64,000 nt of DNA from Bacteroidaceae bacterium (GTDB lineage Bacteria; Bacteroidota; Bacteroidia; Bacteroidales; Bacteroidaceae), in the NCBI GenBank assembly GCA_017560125.1, contig JAFYOS010000020.1, positions 1 to 64,000 of the forward strand. Direction: 5' to 3'. The position numbers were made by a program, and so were the translations under genes. The first letter of the stretch is position 1. Each line of letters opens with the position of its first letter. The notes under the pieces are model-generated. The model made no database searches. It was not told the DNA's origin and worked only from the letters and a program-made list of their open reading frames with translations. Below are positions 50,089-58,717 of the stretch, in pieces.

Positions 50089-50583
50089 ATGAGTATGCCA
50101 ATGAGAAGAGGAACCACACAAAACTGGATTCCCAGCATTTTCAACGACTTTTTCGAGAACAACTGGATGTTGCGCACCAACAGCACAGCACCCGCTATCA
50201 ACGTAATCGACAGCGAAAAGGAGTACACCGTCGAAGTGGCTGCGCCGGGTATGACCAAAGAGGATTTCAAGATTCACATCGACGCCGACAACGACCTTAC
50301 CATCACCATGGAAAAGGGATGCAACTGCGGCGAATGCAAGAACGAAGAAAAGAAATGCGAGGAGCACGACGCTGCCGCCAAGCACACCGGTGACGAGAAC
50401 AAAGGACGCTACCTGCGCCGCGAATTCTCGTATACAAAATTCCAGCAGACGCTGGTGCTTCCCGAAAATGCCGAAACCGGCAAAATAGAGGCCAAGGTCA
50501 CCGATGGCGTTCTGTGCATAAGAATTCCCAAGAAGATAAAAGCCGATGAAAAGAGCATCAGCCGCACAATAACCATCAATTGA
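50089..50583 (+). CDS. Hsp20 small heat-shock protein with Cys/His insertion
   Basis: 164 residues from the ATG at 50089 (MSMPMRRG); the frame extends upstream but without family similarity. The alpha-crystallin domain runs from about 36 to 150 (YTVEVAAPGMTKEDF, YLRREFSY, VLCIRIPKK) and an IxI-type tail ends the protein. Between strands, at residues 77-106, lies an insertion with Cys78, Cys80, Cys83, Cys90, His93 and His99, unlike ordinary Hsp20. It is an ATP-independent holdase; the insertion suggests metal binding or redox control. Own transcription unit with a terminator after it. Confidence 0.92.
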   Translation: MSMPMRRGTTQNWIPSIFNDFFENNWMLRTNSTAPAINVIDSEKEYTVEVAAPGMTKEDFKIHIDADNDLTITMEKGCNCGECKNEEKKCEEHDAAAKHTGDENKGRYLRREFSYTKFQQTLVLPENAETGKIEAKVTDGVLCIRIPKKIKADEKSISRTITIN

Positions 50584-50604
50584 TGGCGCGCCCCACCCCC
50601 ATAT

Positions 50605-50654
50605 AGGTGTGTTCCCCTCGAAGATAGAAATATCCGCAAAAGGGCGACACACCT
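50605..50654 (+). terminator. Hsp20 terminator
   Basis: An 8-bp stem (50605-50612 with 50647-50654) extended by four further pairs inside, ending in TTTTT. It starts 22 bases after the Hsp20 stop. Confidence 0.6.
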
Positions 50655-50673
50655 TTTTGTTTATGCAACGATA

Positions 50674-50705
50674 TTTGCGCGTACCAATTATTATTGCTAC
50701 ATTTG
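50674..50705 (+). promoter_or_regulatory. Promoter of the CBM9-like gene
   Basis: TTTG (50674-50677), 20 bases, then TACATTTG (50698-50705), a perfect match 24 bases before the ATG at 50729. Confidence 0.75.
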
Positions 50706-50728
50706 ACAAGACTAAAACCTTATATACC

Positions 50729-51373
50729 ATGAACCGACTAGTCATTAAGAAAATAGAAGCAGACAAAACAGATTTAGAACAGATAAAAAATCTATTCGAG
50801 CAAATAGAGAGCACGCCGATATCCAACTGCAACTGGCCGGAGGCATTTCCCTACACCCCCCAGGCATCGTTCAAGGCATTCCACAACGGCGAGCATCTAT
50901 TCCTGCAATTCAACGTCACAGAAAAGGATCTCCACTCGAAGATTACAACAGATTTCGGCGAGGTGTGGACCGACCCCTGCGTCGAAATATTCATAGCCCC
51001 CGACGCCGACACATACTACAATTTCGAATGTACTTGCATAGGCAAAATGCTTGTAGCCTGCCACTCGACAGGCAAAGAAACCGAGCGCATGCCACTGGAT
51101 AAGCTTGCAACCATCGAGCGCTACCCCACGCTCGGCTACGACAATTTCGAACTGCGCAGCGGAGAAAACAGCTGGAGCATCATAGAAATAATACCGGCAA
51201 GCGCCCTCTTCAACCACAAGATCGAGAAATGGGACGGAGCAAAAATGCGTGCCAATTTCTATAAATGTGGCGACAATCTGCCCAATCCGCACTTCCTGTC
51301 GTGGAACAAGATAGATTTCCCCCGTCCCAATTTCCACCTACCCGAGTTCTTCGGCGAAATAACATTCGAATAA
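50729..51373 (+). CDS. Carbohydrate-binding family 9-like protein
   Basis: 214 residues from the ATG at 50729, which directly follows the promoter; an ATG at 50609 lies inside the preceding terminator. The sequence has the CBM9-like (DOMON-related) pattern: FKAFHNGEHLFLQFNVTEK, VWTDPCVEIFIAP, YYNFECTCIGKML, and W(S)IIEIIPASALF. No signal peptide is visible, unusual for a carbohydrate-binding module, so the protein may be cytoplasmic. Function unknown. Monocistronic with a hairpin after the stop. Confidence 0.72.
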   Translation: MNRLVIKKIEADKTDLEQIKNLFEQIESTPISNCNWPEAFPYTPQASFKAFHNGEHLFLQFNVTEKDLHSKITTDFGEVWTDPCVEIFIAPDADTYYNFECTCIGKMLVACHSTGKETERMPLDKLATIERYPTLGYDNFELRSGENSWSIIEIIPASALFNHKIEKWDGAKMRANFYKCGDNLPNPHFLSWNKIDFPRPNFHLPEFFGEITFE

Positions 51374-51399
51374 ACAGAAACAACATATAAACAGAGCAA

Positions 51400-51429
51400 G
51401 GGTGTGCGAAACAGAGATTTTGCACACCC
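51400..51429 (+). terminator. Terminator after the CBM9-like gene
   Basis: Stem 51400-51411 with 51418-51429 (12 pairs including one G-U) and a 6-base loop, 26 bases after the stop; only a weak T-run follows. Confidence 0.6.
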
Positions 51430-51456
51430 ATTTATCAATCTGCAAAAAAGCCGAAG

Positions 51457-52437
51457 ATGGAAATAAAAGCCACACTGATACTATTGCTCTGCATATCGAT
51501 AGCGCTGCTCATAATTGTAGCCATCATATGCGGAATAGCAAAAATATTCGGAAGCCCATTCAAGAAAAATTTCAAAAGAGGAGCCTACACACTGCTCATA
51601 GCCCCCACGCTTATCCTCTACGGAGCATTCATAGAAAGAGAAACCACGCAGGTAAACGAACTCATAGTGACATCCGAAAAGATTCCACAATCATTCGATA
51701 GCTACCGCATAGTACAAATATCGGACATACACCTGAGATCGTTCGAGGGACGCGAAGCCGCACTAAACAGAATAGTGGATAAAATAAACCATTTGGTCCC
51801 CGATGCAATAATGTTCACCGGCGACCTTGTCAGCATAAAATCATCGGAGCTCGATTTCTCGGAAGAAATCCTGCGCAAGCTGAAGGCCAACGACGGAATA
51901 TACTCGGTGCTTGGCAACCACGACTACAGTTTCTACTACCAATGGGACGACGAAACACAGCGTGCCATGGACGCCCAATCGGTCGTCGAACGACAAAAAG
52001 CAATGGGCTGGCATCTGCTGATGAACGAAAACAGGTATATTATCAGAGGCAACGACACAATATCGGTCATAGGAGTGGAAAACACCTCGTCACGCATGAA
52101 AAAATTCCACAGCTACGGCAACCTTGCCAAAGCACTACAAGGCGCAGAGGGCAGCTATAAAATACTGCTAACCCACGACCCGAGCCACTGGCGTGCCGAG
52201 GTCGCAGGACACACCGACATCGACCTTACACTATCGGGCCACACCCACGGCATGCAATCGAGCATAGCCGGATGGTCTGTAATAAGCCTCATATACAAGG
52301 AGTGGATGGGGCTCTACCGCGAAGGCAATCAAAGCCTGTACGTGAACATAGGATTGGGCGAAACGATGTTCCCCTTCAGAATAGGAGCTGCGCCCGAAAT
52401 AACAGTAATAACCCTTAAACGGACAAATAACCAATAA
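51457..52437 (+). CDS. Membrane-anchored metallophosphoesterase, YaeI-like
   Basis: 326 residues with two N-terminal membrane helices (about 4-28 and 42-60), then a calcineurin-like phosphoesterase domain with the full metal set: SDIHL, GDLVS, GNHDY, THDPSH and SGHTHG. Homologues in this group (YaeI, YkuE) hydrolyse phosphodiesters such as UDP-sugars or lipid phosphates near the membrane. Substrate unknown. The stop codon lies inside a long palindromic terminator. Confidence 0.88.
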   Translation: MEIKATLILLLCISIALLIIVAIICGIAKIFGSPFKKNFKRGAYTLLIAPTLILYGAFIERETTQVNELIVTSEKIPQSFDSYRIVQISDIHLRSFEGREAALNRIVDKINHLVPDAIMFTGDLVSIKSSELDFSEEILRKLKANDGIYSVLGNHDYSFYYQWDDETQRAMDAQSVVERQKAMGWHLLMNENRYIIRGNDTISVIGVENTSSRMKKFHSYGNLAKALQGAEGSYKILLTHDPSHWRAEVAGHTDIDLTLSGHTHGMQSSIAGWSVISLIYKEWMGLYREGNQSLYVNIGLGETMFPFRIGAAPEITVITLKRTNNQ

Positions 52438-52476
52438 CAAAAAAGTGCAACAAATTTGTTGCACTTTTTTGTTATT
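52433..52476. terminator. 44-bp perfect palindrome, bidirectional terminator
   Basis: Arms 52433-52454 and 52455-52476 are exact reverse complements with no spacer. It includes the TAA of the phosphoesterase gene and holds runs of six As and six Ts on either side of a GTGCAAC core, between convergent genes. Confidence 0.85.
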
Positions 52477-52489
52477 TCGAGCGCATTGC

Positions 52490-53581
52490 TCAAGCACCGA
52501 TAATCCACTTGCTGCCGGAAATGTATGATATCAGCTTCGAGGTAATATAGCAGCTGATAAACGTAGCCACTGCAATAGCCGGAATGGCTGCCACCGTAGG
52601 CAAAGCGAGCGTATGCTTGAAAAGCGTCACCCACAATCCCAACCAAAATATGTGCATCAGATACATGCCATAGCTCAATTTCGACATATCGGAAACCGCA
52701 GCAGGAGCATCATTGCCTTCTATGCATGTGAACATAAGGAATGTGCCGGCGGTCAGAATCACGCAATTCAATGTACAGAATGCCCAACCAATCTCTATCA
52801 CAGGTGTGGAGTGCACCACTCCGGGAACAGCCTGCGCATAGAACGAATATATTGTGAGGAAAGCACCAACGAGCATGGCAACAAGGCCTACAACGAAGCG
52901 CTTCCTGCGGCTCCAATCAAGATGCACACGAATGTAGTGAGCCAGGACAAGATAGCCCAGGTATCCCGAAAAATACCACAACATGTGATACTCGTTCCAG
53001 AAGCACTGTCCCCATACCTCGCCACACAAACGGTTCAGGAAAGGCATGGTCGTCGATAGTAAGAACAGTCCTATGAAGAAACGCTCCTCACGCGCCGAAG
53101 CCTTTTCGAGCCATGGCGAAATTATAGGAATAAACAGATAGAGGCTTATTAAAGGATAGACGAACCACAGGTGTCCTGCCAATGTGGGGAAATTGAGCAA
53201 CAGGCGCGATAAATCCTTCATAGATGTATCGGCATCAATCTGTCCCCACAACATGGGCAGCGTGCTATAGAGCACCATGAATACAAGGAAAGGAGGAATA
53301 ATTCGTGTAAAACGGCGCGCATAGAAATCCCACGAGCTCTGCCCGCGCTTCATAGGCACAAGCAAATATGCCGACACAATCATAAACAGCGGCACGGCCA
53401 TACGCGAAAAGCCATCATACACGGCAACCCAAAGGCGGTCGGCCTCGTTAGCAAGGAACGACTGCGGTCCGGCCATGTCGGTTGAGCCCTCGGCGCCATA
53501 GAAATTTTCACTTGCATGCACCAGCATTACAAGGAAGCATGCAAAAACCCTTAAATAATCGATAAATGGAATACGTTTCAT
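52490..53581 (-). CDS. Acyltransferase family 3 membrane protein
   Basis: 363 residues with about ten hydrophobic helices. The acyltransferase-3 pattern is clear at the N-terminus (PFIDYLRVFACFLVMLVHASE, in which the RxxA and the His are the usual active-site elements) and after it (FYARRFTRIIPPF). Such inner-membrane enzymes O-acetylate surface sugars or lipids. Acceptor unknown. Single gene with its own promoter, convergent with the phosphoesterase gene. Confidence 0.9.
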   Translation of the reverse strand: MKRIPFIDYLRVFACFLVMLVHASENFYGAEGSTDMAGPQSFLANEADRLWVAVYDGFSRMAVPLFMIVSAYLLVPMKRGQSSWDFYARRFTRIIPPFLVFMVLYSTLPMLWGQIDADTSMKDLSRLLLNFPTLAGHLWFVYPLISLYLFIPIISPWLEKASAREERFFIGLFLLSTTMPFLNRLCGEVWGQCFWNEYHMLWYFSGYLGYLVLAHYIRVHLDWSRRKRFVVGLVAMLVGAFLTIYSFYAQAVPGVVHSTPVIEIGWAFCTLNCVILTAGTFLMFTCIEGNDAPAAVSDMSKLSYGMYLMHIFWLGLWVTLFKHTLALPTVAAIPAIAVATFISCYITSKLISYISGSKWIIGA

Positions 53582-53625
53582 ATATTTGAAAACTATTTAA
53601 TTATTTCAGAATAGAACTGATGTTG

Positions 53626-53655
53626 CAAATATAACATTTAACATAATTGTACAAA
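53626..53655 (-). promoter_or_regulatory. Promoter of the acyltransferase gene
   Basis: Minus-strand TTTG (53652-53655), 18 bases, then TATATTTG (53626-53633), a full -7 match 45 bases before the start. Confidence 0.6.
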
Positions 53656-53673
53656 AGCTACACAATAAAAAAA

Positions 53674-53707
53674 TGTGGGCATGCCCCGCACAAAGGGCAC
53701 ACCCACA
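53674..53707 (-). terminator. Terminator of the SGNH hydrolase gene
   Basis: Outer stem 53674-53679 with 53702-53707 and inner stem 53682-53686 with 53695-53699; on the minus strand it is followed by seven Ts. It starts 28 bases after the stop. Confidence 0.75.
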
Positions 53708-53734
53708 CAACCATTGAATCAGAAACCAAATAAA

Positions 53735-54457
53735 TCAAGCTATCATATTCTCTCGGCGAAGAAAGGCAAGTATAGCCTCCTCTATCAGTTGATGCCCCTC
53801 CTCGTTGGGATGAATTCCATCCTCGCACAGATAATCGAAATAGTTGCGGCGCTCAAGGAACACCGAAGTGATGTCAATCACCGGCGTATGTGTAAGCACA
53901 CCCAAACGCATAATCTCCATATTGTAGCGCTCGTGCCAACGGTCGATGTTGAGCACCGAGCCCTGCAACCATTTAAGAATATTATCGCCGTTCAGTCCCT
54001 TGGACAAGAAACGGAAATAGCGTTCAGGGTCGAGCACGGGCAACGTCAACAATACGGGACGCACACCCATCGATTTTATATTTGCTATCAGCTCCTTATA
54101 TTTATGACTGAAAAGCTCCAAGGGCACATTCGGGCAATGCGTCGTATCATCGGGACGCGCCGAAATCTCGGCCCAATTGAAATCGCAATCGTTACCGCCA
54201 TATTCGAACAGCACATAATCGGCGCTCTTTATCCTATCTGCATACCTCTCGACGAACTTCATGGCATGAGTAACCATACCACCGAAACGGGCGAAATTTT
54301 CAACCTCTATACCAAGCGTGCGACGACAACGGGCAGCAAACCCCATGTCGCTTATCTTGTACTTCAAACCACTAACCGATGAATGCTCTCTATCGACAAC
54401 AATGCCTTTCATCACCGAATCACCAAATGCGCATACGCTTTTTACTCCTGTCTGCAT
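53735..54457 (-). CDS. SGNH/GDSL-family hydrolase
   Basis: 240 residues with the family blocks: GDSV at 12-15 (catalytic Ser14), NFARFGGMVTH with the oxyanion Gly, GGND (about 88-91) and DGIHPNEEGH near the C-terminus with the catalytic Asp and His. No signal peptide, so cytoplasmic. Members are esterases or lipases, often deacetylating sugars; substrate unknown. Monocistronic with a perfect promoter and a good terminator. Its neighbour is an acyltransferase, a possible functional link (acetyl addition and removal), but on a separate transcript. Confidence 0.87.
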   Translation of the reverse strand: MQTGVKSVCAFGDSVMKGIVVDREHSSVSGLKYKISDMGFAARCRRTLGIEVENFARFGGMVTHAMKFVERYADRIKSADYVLFEYGGNDCDFNWAEISARPDDTTHCPNVPLELFSHKYKELIANIKSMGVRPVLLTLPVLDPERYFRFLSKGLNGDNILKWLQGSVLNIDRWHERYNMEIMRLGVLTHTPVIDITSVFLERRNYFDYLCEDGIHPNEEGHQLIEEAILAFLRRENMIA

Positions 54458-54479
54458 AAGTATTAAAATTTTTCGGATG

Positions 54480-54510
54480 CAAAATTATTCACAGCACCCA
54501 CATCTGCAAA
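54480..54510 (-). promoter_or_regulatory. Promoter of the SGNH hydrolase gene
   Basis: Minus-strand TTTG (54507-54510), 19 bases, then TAATTTTG (54480-54487); a perfect match 22 bases before the start codon. Confidence 0.75.
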
Positions 54511-54550
54511 AAACAAGGGACTAAGCATGCATTTAGTGGCTATTGACCAC

Positions 54551-54583
54551 ATATTGGGGTGAAATTTTGGATATTGGGGTGAA
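54551..54583. repeat. Two 13-bp direct repeats with 20-bp period
   Basis: ATATTGGGGTGAA occurs at 54551-54563 and 54571-54583. The 20-base period places both copies on the same face of the helix. It lies about 40 bases upstream of the SGNH promoter, in a gap with no gene. Confidence 0.5.
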
Positions 54584-54647
54584 TGACGGAGGTATAATAT
54601 TACGCAAAATGTGCCATATAGAGCGCCGCTGTCGTTAGGACAAAAAA

Positions 54648-54684
54648 GGTAGGTTGGTCAATAATGAATATTAACCAACCTACC
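54648..54684 (-). terminator. Terminator of the rplY-pth-hslR operon
   Basis: An 11-bp stem (54648-54658 with 54674-54684) followed, on the minus strand, by six Ts, 16 bases after the hslR stop. Confidence 0.8.
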
Positions 54685-54700
54685 GTTATATCGTTCTATT

Positions 54701-55117
54701 CTAATCCTCGAAATCGAATTCTTCGAAATCGAAATCGCCTGCATCCTCGATGAAGCTATCCATGTCGCGGCGCTCCTTTTTGGTGGGACGACCAGTTCCG
54801 CGGGCGCGACCGACGAAGCCACTGATTTTGCTCATCTCGAGCAATTCGTACTGGTCGGCAGAGGTCACATTCTCCATGAGCTCGGGAACCAATTTTGCAC
54901 CCACTCTGTTTTCAACACATTTAAGCACCTTGAACGAATAGGTGATGGGCGACTTTTTAACCTGAACCACATCGCCCACATGCACCGTATATGAAGGCTT
55001 TACCACCCTGTCGCGCACGACAATGTGTCCCTTCTTGCACGCCTCCGAGGCAATGCTACGGGTCTTGTATATGCGAACAGCCCATAGCCACTTGTCTATT
55101 CGTGCCTGTTCGCTCAT
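54701..55117 (-). CDS. hslR: S4-domain RNA-binding protein, Hsp15-like
   Basis: 138 residues from the ATG at 55117, whose ATGA overlaps the pth stop; an upstream in-frame start at 55144 would overlap further. The S4 domain is at the N-terminus ([16 protein letters not shown], then [16 protein letters not shown]). Hsp15 homologues rescue stalled 50S subunits carrying peptidyl-tRNA, which fits its coupling to peptidyl-tRNA hydrolase. A basic stretch (RPTKKERR) and a very acidic C-terminus (EEFDFED) end the protein. Confidence 0.87.
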   Translation of the reverse strand: MSEQARIDKWLWAVRIYKTRSIASEACKKGHIVVRDRVVKPSYTVHVGDVVQVKKSPITYSFKVLKCVENRVGAKLVPELMENVTSADQYELLEMSKISGFVGRARGTGRPTKKERRDMDSFIEDAGDFDFEEFDFED

Positions 55118-55695
55118 TTTTTCGAAGGGCTTTTCTGGTTGCACACATTCATGGTGCGGGCAAGACCAATGAAACAGAAATTCTTGATAGCATCGACAGC
55201 AACAGGCACCTGCTCATCGATAACAGGCTGCTCATCCACCGCATCGAAGGTACCAAGCACAAACTGCACTTGGCGTCCCTTGCCGAAATCGTTTCCTACA
55301 CCGAAGCGCAAACGTGCATACGAAGTGGTTCCAAGCGTTTCGGCTATATGCTTCAAGCCATTGTGGCCACCGTCGCTGCCCTGCCCCTTCATACGCAATG
55401 TGCCAAGCGGCAAAGCAATGTCATCGACAATCACAAGAACATTTTCCAAAGGTATCTTCTCAGCCTGCATCCAATAGCGCACAGCGTTGCCACTAAGGTT
55501 CATATATGTCGATGGTTTCAGCAGCACCAAGCGATGACCACGCATGGAAATCTCGGTAACGAAGCCGTAACGCTTGTCACTAAAAACAGCATTGGACGCC
55601 TTAGCTAAGGCGTCCAACACAGTAAAACCTATATTGTGGCGGGTATTCTCGTACTCACGTCCGATATTGCCCAAGCCGACAATTAAAAACTTCAT
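55114..55695 (-). CDS. pth: Peptidyl-tRNA hydrolase
   Basis: 193 residues with the complete family set: [19 protein letters not shown] giving Asn10 and catalytic His20, then [19 protein letters not shown] and GGHNGLKHI. It frees tRNA from peptides dropped by the ribosome. It lies 29 bases after rplY, a common bacterial order, and overlaps hslR by four bases. Confidence 0.96.
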   Translation of the reverse strand: MKFLIVGLGNIGREYENTRHNIGFTVLDALAKASNAVFSDKRYGFVTEISMRGHRLVLLKPSTYMNLSGNAVRYWMQAEKIPLENVLVIVDDIALPLGTLRMKGQGSDGGHNGLKHIAETLGTTSYARLRFGVGNDFGKGRQVQFVLGTFDAVDEQPVIDEQVPVAVDAIKNFCFIGLARTMNVCNQKSPSKK

Positions 55696-55724
55696 TTCAA
55701 TAAAAAGTATTAATAGAAATACTA

Positions 55725-56321
55725 TTATTTCTTAGCAGCAGCTGCTGCAGCAGCAGAAGCACGTGTAGCCTTAACAGCACATACGAGTGCCTCCTTGGGA
55801 GTAACGAGCTCGAGGTTCTCGAAAGAGAGTTCGCCGCACTTGATAGACTTAGCAAGCTCCAATGAAGTAACGTCGATAACAAGTTTCTCGGGGATGTTTG
55901 TATAGAGAGCCTTAACCTTGAGGCGACGCTGCAACTGAACGAGCTTACCACCGGCACGTACACCGGCTGCAAGACCTTCGAGCTTAACAGGAACTGCCAT
56001 AACGATGGGCTTCTCGTCTGTGATCTCGTAGAAATCTACGTGAAGAACGTTGTCCTTAACGGGGTGGAACTGAATCTCACGCATAACTGCCTTGTGAGCT
56101 ACGCCGTCGATTGTAAGTTCAACAACAAAAATATCGGGTGAATAGATCAACTTGCGAAGACCCTCAACTGTTACACCAAATGCTGTAGCTACGGGGTTGC
56201 CATTCTCGTCTTTCTTCTCACCATAGAGGCAGCAAGGTACCATACCCTGTTTACGCAACTCGTTAGTAGCGCGCTTGCCTACTTCGGTTCTACCTGAACC
56301 AATTACGCTGATTGTTTTCAT
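55725..56321 (-). CDS. rplY: 50S ribosomal protein L25 (general stress protein Ctc type)
   Basis: 198 residues, the long Ctc form: an N-terminal L25 domain that binds 5S rRNA ([20 protein letters not shown] region) and a C-terminal beta domain ([19 protein letters not shown]). The extreme C-terminus is an alanine-rich tail ending AAAKK. First gene of the rplY-pth-hslR operon. Confidence 0.93.
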   Translation of the reverse strand: MKTISVIGSGRTEVGKRATNELRKQGMVPCCLYGEKKDENGNPVATAFGVTVEGLRKLIYSPDIFVVELTIDGVAHKAVMREIQFHPVKDNVLHVDFYEITDEKPIVMAVPVKLEGLAAGVRAGGKLVQLQRRLKVKALYTNIPEKLVIDVTSLELAKSIKCGELSFENLELVTPKEALVCAVKATRASAAAAAAAKK

Positions 56322-56398
56322 GTTAAAATGTGTTACTCTAAATTAAGATTAATACTTGTGCTTAATTCGCCATCACACGATGTGCTAAAAAGCGACCG

Positions 56399-56430
56399 CA
56401 AAAGTACACAAAATCCACGAAATACACAAA
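56399..56430 (-). promoter_or_regulatory. Promoter of the rplY operon
   Basis: Minus-strand TTTG (56427-56430), 20 bases, then TACTTTTG (56399-56406); a full match, with a leader of about 70 bases. Confidence 0.72.
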
Positions 56431-56533
56431 TTTACAAGCCATTTTCTTGCCCTGCATATAAAAATAACAAGCAAACAATATTATTTGCTAAATAATCTGA
56501 ATAAAAATTAAAACATGGTCTTATTTATTTGAT

Positions 56534-56541
56534 TATATTTG
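56534..56541 (+). promoter_or_regulatory. -7 element for the Tsx-like/NCS2 pair
   Basis: TATATTTG, a full match, 30 bases before the ATG at 56571. No clear -33 TTTG. Confidence 0.45.
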
Positions 56542-56570
56542 TGGCGAAATACACAAAACTACACACAAAC

Positions 56571-57284
56571 ATGAAAACAATTACACGTTTAATGGCATCC
56601 ATCGTCATGATGCTATGCTTCTCAGTTGTTTCAAATGCGCAAAACCTGCAAGTACTTTACGACACAGAGCGCGACTGCGTGACCTCTACATTGGAGATGT
56701 TCCGCCCCGATGCATTCGGTAGTACATTCTACTTTGTAGATTTGGACTACACACCCCGTGCCACCGGCGCATACGTTGAGATTGCCCGTGAATTCTGCTT
56801 CTGGCAGGACACAAAGTGGAATTGGCTCTCTATACACGCCGAGTACAACGGTGGATTGACATCATTCAAGGCCGATGGAACCGATTTTGCCGTTCCGTTC
56901 AACAACGCATGGCTCGCCGGTCTTACATACTCGGGACACACCGACGATTTTTCGAAGACATGGTCGCTGTCGGCAATGTACAAAGCTATCCCCGACCTTA
57001 AAGAGGACGGCAAGGACAGGATGCATAATTTCCAGATTACCGGTGTGTGGGGCATCAGCCTCTTCGACGGTTGGGCATCGTTCAGCGGTTTCGCCGATTT
57101 CTGGAGCGAAGGTTCTACATTCATTTTCTTGAGCGAGCCCCAGTTATGGGTTAACCTGAACAAGATTAAAGGTTGGGAGAAAATCAACCTCAGCCTTGGT
57201 GGTGAGCTGGAGCTCTCGAACAATTTCGGAGGAATGGACGGTTTCTATGCACGTCCCGCTCTTGGTGCCAAATGGACATTCTAA
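56571..57284 (+). CDS. DUF5020/Tsx-like outer-membrane channel
   Basis: 237 residues from the ATG at 56571 with a signal peptide (cleavage near SNAQ, residue 24). The mature protein has barrel-like strands ending in a C-terminal Phe (GAKWTF), and a Tsx-like pattern (VYLYVELDL-type start seen here as FYFVDLDY, with YVEIAREFCFW following). Tsx proteins pass nucleosides through the outer membrane. The gene lies 31 bases before an NCS2 nucleobase permease, which supports a purine or nucleoside channel. Confidence 0.75.
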   Translation: MKTITRLMASIVMMLCFSVVSNAQNLQVLYDTERDCVTSTLEMFRPDAFGSTFYFVDLDYTPRATGAYVEIAREFCFWQDTKWNWLSIHAEYNGGLTSFKADGTDFAVPFNNAWLAGLTYSGHTDDFSKTWSLSAMYKAIPDLKEDGKDRMHNFQITGVWGISLFDGWASFSGFADFWSEGSTFIFLSEPQLWVNLNKIKGWEKINLSLGGELELSNNFGGMDGFYARPALGAKWTF

Positions 57285-57315
57285 ACAAATAAACATTATA
57301 TAATAACACAAACAC

Positions 57316-58617
57316 ATGGAGATATTAAAAAAACTATTCGGATTTGATCCGAAAACGACAACCGTACGCACCGAAGTGCTGGCAGGTATCACCACCTTCC
57401 TCACCATGTCGTACATCCTTGCCGTAAACCCCGCTATATTCGGCCAGCTCGAAAGCATGCCCAGTGGCGCGGTATTTACCTCTACAGCCCTGGCAGCCAT
57501 ATTTGGTACAATGGCCATGGCATTCTGGGGAAAGCTCCCCTTTGGCTTGGCACCCGGTATGGGCCTTAACGCATTCTTCGTCTATACGGTTTGTTTGGGC
57601 ATGGGCTACTCGTGGCAGTTTGCACTTACCGCCATCCTCATCGAGGGTATTCTGTTCATCATCATGACAGTGACAAACATCCGCGAAGCTATTGTGGATG
57701 CCATCCCCGTCAATCTGCGATGTGCCATCGGTGGAGGTATCGGTCTTTTCATCGCCTTCATCGGCTTGCAGAACTCGGGTATCATCGTTAACAATGACGC
57801 AACACTTGTTTCATTGGGCGATTTCACCAGCGGTTCCGCACTGCTTGCCACCATCGGATTGATCATCACAGGCTTCTTGTACGCAAAGAACGTACGCGGT
57901 GCTATGCTCCTGGGTATCCTGATTACCACACTTATCGGTATCCCTATGGGCATCACAAAGTTCCAGGGCGTACTTTCTACCCCCCAATCAATAGAACCCA
58001 TTTTCTGCCAGTTCGAGTGGGAAAACATCTTCACCCTGGACATGCTTGTAATTGTGTTCACATTCATGTTCATCGACTTGTTCGACACAATGGGCACTCT
58101 TATCAGTGTGTGTACCAAAGCAGGCATTGTAGATAAGAAGACTGGCACTATTTCCCGCCTAAAAGATGCATTTATGGCCGACGCTATTGCAACCACAGCC
58201 GGAGCTATTATCGGAACATCTACCACCACCACATATGTAGAGAGCGCTTCGGGCGTTGCACAGGGTGGCCGTTCGGGTTTGACCGCATTTGTGATAGGAT
58301 GCTGCTTCGTAGTATCGCTGTTCTTCTCTCCGCTGTTCCTTTCAATCCCCGCTGCAGCAACCGCTCCCGTGCTCATCCTTGTAGGATTGCTGATGCTGGA
58401 GCCTATTCGAAACATCGATTTTTCGGACTACACAGAAGCCATCCCTGCTTTTGTCTGTGTAATAATAATGCCTATGGCATATTCTATTTCCGACGGTATT
58501 CTCACAGGTATGATACTTTATGTAGTGCTTAACGCTCTCTGTGGCAAGTTCAAGAAACTTACTCCCACAATGTATATTCTGGCTGTACTTTTCGTTCTGA
58601 AATATATGTTCTTCTAA
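57316..58617 (+). CDS. NCS2 family purine permease, AzgA-like
   Basis: 433 residues with 12-14 hydrophobic helices. Conserved elements of the AzgA (PbuG/AdeQ/GhxQ) group are present: FLTMSYILAVNP, FGLAPGMGLNAFFVY, RCAIGGGIGLFIAFIGLQNSG, FMFIDLFDTMGTLI and GTSTTTTYVESASGV. These proton symporters import adenine, guanine or hypoxanthine across the inner membrane. Probably co-transcribed with the outer-membrane channel gene upstream. Confidence 0.93.
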   Translation: MEILKKLFGFDPKTTTVRTEVLAGITTFLTMSYILAVNPAIFGQLESMPSGAVFTSTALAAIFGTMAMAFWGKLPFGLAPGMGLNAFFVYTVCLGMGYSWQFALTAILIEGILFIIMTVTNIREAIVDAIPVNLRCAIGGGIGLFIAFIGLQNSGIIVNNDATLVSLGDFTSGSALLATIGLIITGFLYAKNVRGAMLLGILITTLIGIPMGITKFQGVLSTPQSIEPIFCQFEWENIFTLDMLVIVFTFMFIDLFDTMGTLISVCTKAGIVDKKTGTISRLKDAFMADAIATTAGAIIGTSTTTTYVESASGVAQGGRSGLTAFVIGCCFVVSLFFSPLFLSIPAAATAPVLILVGLLMLEPIRNIDFSDYTEAIPAFVCVIIMPMAYSISDGILTGMILYVVLNALCGKFKKLTPTMYILAVLFVLKYMFF

Positions 58618-58640
58618 TGCGAGATCGATATAGAGCATAA

Positions 58641-58676
58641 AATAAACGCTGTGCCACATGTGACACAGCGTTTATT
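58641..58676. terminator. Bidirectional terminator
   Basis: A 13-bp stem (58641-58653 with 58664-58676) and 10-base loop between convergent genes; followed by ATTTT on the plus strand and by TTATG on the other. Confidence 0.8.
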
Positions 58677-58717
58677 ATTTTGTCCAGCCCCAACGCGGAG
58701 GCTAAGTAAACATGCGA

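Noticed and set aside
49861-50832. Minus-strand open frame of 323 codons across the Hsp20 locus
   Set aside because: Antisense to Hsp20, which has a clear alpha-crystallin domain; the frame also crosses two regulatory regions and has no family features.
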